Source: Paenibacillus ginsengarvi (GTDB lineage Bacteria; Bacillota; Bacilli; Paenibacillales; NBRC-103111). Taken from it: a stretch of DNA of 64,000 nt. The stretch's first letter is position 1. Every line of letters begins with the position of its first letter. The stretch spans positions 111,700 to 175,699 of the forward strand of contig NZ_RBAH01000019.1 in assembly GCF_003626695.1 (NCBI RefSeq). Reading direction: 5' to 3'. Position numbers and translations under genes: made by a program. The notes under the pieces were generated by a model. That model searched no databases. It saw nothing but the letters and a program-made list of their open reading frames with translations, and was not told the DNA's origin. Positions 63,324-64,000 of this stretch are shown here, piece after piece.

Positions 63324-63411
63324 GTGCTATTAACGTTCCCCCTGATTAGGAGAACTATGTATTGGGTGAACCTAAAGGTTCTCATCCCCAAATCGAAGCT
63401 GTAAAAGAAAG

Positions 63412-63483
63412 TGACCCGTAGGGGATTCGAACCCCTGTTACCTCCGTGAAAGGGAGGTGTCTTAACCCCTTGACCAACGGGCC
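63412..63483 (-). tRNA. tRNA-Glu (TTC)
   Basis: 72 nt; acceptor GGCCCGT/ACGGGTC, anticodon loop CTTTCAC. Confidence 0.95.
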
Positions 63484-63509
63484 GCGATTTACCGCAAAAT
63501 GGGCGGCGA

Positions 63510-63582
63510 AGCTTCCAACCGGAATCGAACCGGTGACCTCATCCTTACCATGGATGCACTCTACCTACTGAGCTATGGAAGC
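63510..63582 (-). tRNA. tRNA-Thr (GGT)
   Basis: 73 nt; acceptor GCTTCCA/TGGAAGC, anticodon loop ATGGTAA. Confidence 0.93.
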
Positions 63583-63583
63583 A

Positions 63584-63659
63584 TGGCTCCCCGAACAGGA
63601 CTCGAACCTGTGACAACTCGGTTAACAGCCGAGTGCTCTACCAACTGAGCTATCAGGGA
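63584..63659 (-). tRNA. tRNA-Asn (GTT)
   Basis: 76 nt including encoded CCA; acceptor TCCCTGA/TCGGGGA, anticodon loop CTGTTAA. Confidence 0.95.
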
Positions 63660-63669
63660 ATGTACATCC

Positions 63670-63786
63670 GCTTGGCAACGTCCTACTCTCCCAGGACCCT
63701 GCGGTCCAAGTACCATCGGCGCTGGAGGGCTTAACGGTCGTGTTCGGGATGGGAACGCGTGGATCCCCTCCGCCGTCATCACCAAA
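63670..63786 (-). rRNA. rrf: 5S ribosomal RNA
   Basis: About 117 nt. The minus strand starts TTTGGTGATGACGGCGGAGG, contains the conserved CATCCCGAACACGACCGTTAAG and GGGAGAGTAGGACG segments, and ends TTGCCAAGCG pairing with the 5' end. Confidence 0.95.
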
Positions 63787-63875
63787 CGAATGACTCAAGG
63801 ATTATTCCTTGAAAACTGGATGCGAAACGAGCGATTGAAGCAGAATCGAGTGCCTCGGGGGTATCCGAGGCTCTT

Positions 63876-64000
63876 TGGATAAGCCCTCGACCGATTAGTA
63901 TTCGTCAGCTGCACGCATTGCTGCGCTTCCACCCCGAACCTATCAACCTGGTCGTCTACCAGGGGTCTTACGAATTGGGAAATCTCATCTTGAGGGGGGC
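63876..64000 (-). rRNA. rrl: 23S ribosomal RNA, 3' end (partial)
   Basis: The minus strand ends with TACTAATCGGTCGAGGGCTTATCC, the usual 23S 3' terminus in Bacillales. The gene runs off the right edge. The 23S-5S spacer holds the typical CCTTGAAAACTGGATGCGAAAC stretch near 63810 in the plus orientation. Confidence 0.93.

Noticed and set aside
63573..63785. Open frame of 70 codons over tRNA-Asn and 5S rRNA
   Set aside because: The DNA is clearly structural RNA; the frame is accidental.

Overview
The window looks like chromosomal DNA of an endospore-forming, moderately GC-rich Firmicute, most likely Paenibacillus or a close relative. The evidence is SLH-domain surface protein, a CotF-type spore coat operon, sigW-rsiW, the cdaA-cdaR-glmM-glmS order with a glmS ribozyme, lipobox lipoproteins, strong Shine-Dalgarno sites, and an rRNA-tRNA array. 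Most ribosomal and housekeeping genes lie on the minus strand at the right end; the middle is accessory.

Left part (1-25.7 kb). An ArsR-SRPBCC pair with a visible promoter and operator is followed by an SLH/FnIII/Big2 surface protein. A ZTP-type riboswitch with a terminator precedes an uncharacterised nucleotidyltransferase-like gene. Next come ankyrin and glyoxalase-fold proteins, then an ArsR-rhodanese / cysteine desulfurase / MFS operon, a hypothetical gene, a leucine-rich-repeat protein and a CcdC-like membrane protein. A minus-strand 5-oxoproline cluster follows (MFS, pxpB, pxpC, pxpA, a flavoprotein and a small 2Fe-2S protein), with a divergent IclR regulator and shared palindromic operators. 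After it are a tandem-HTH MerR regulator, an ankyrin lipoprotein with a peptidoglycan-binding tail, a ceramidase-like enzyme, a DegT aminotransferase and an AraC regulator.

Accessory island (25.9-48.8 kb). A GH36-type glycosidase leads into five intact, mutually related solute-binding lipoproteins, with no permease or ATPase gene anywhere near. At least two decayed copies, two AraC regulators, an amidohydrolase and a royal-jelly/yellow-type protein accompany them. Two large genes encode phage tail-collar / Tat-like / beta-helix chimeras with nearly identical N-terminal 240 residues and unrelated C-terminal beta-helices; a third beta-helix gene is a ruin. Inverted repeats, an IS3 relic, a tetranucleotide repeat at one lipoprotein start and a short-repeat deletion show that this region is plastic.

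Right part (48.9-64 kb). A spore coat operon matches the B. subtilis yraG-yraF-adhB-yraE-yraD layout. It is followed by glmS with its ribozyme, glmM, cdaR, cdaA, rsiW, sigW and ppc, then a 12-tRNA array, 5S rRNA and the 3' end of 23S rRNA. Cell-envelope control is the common theme here: c-di-AMP synthesis, amino-sugar supply and SigW stress response.
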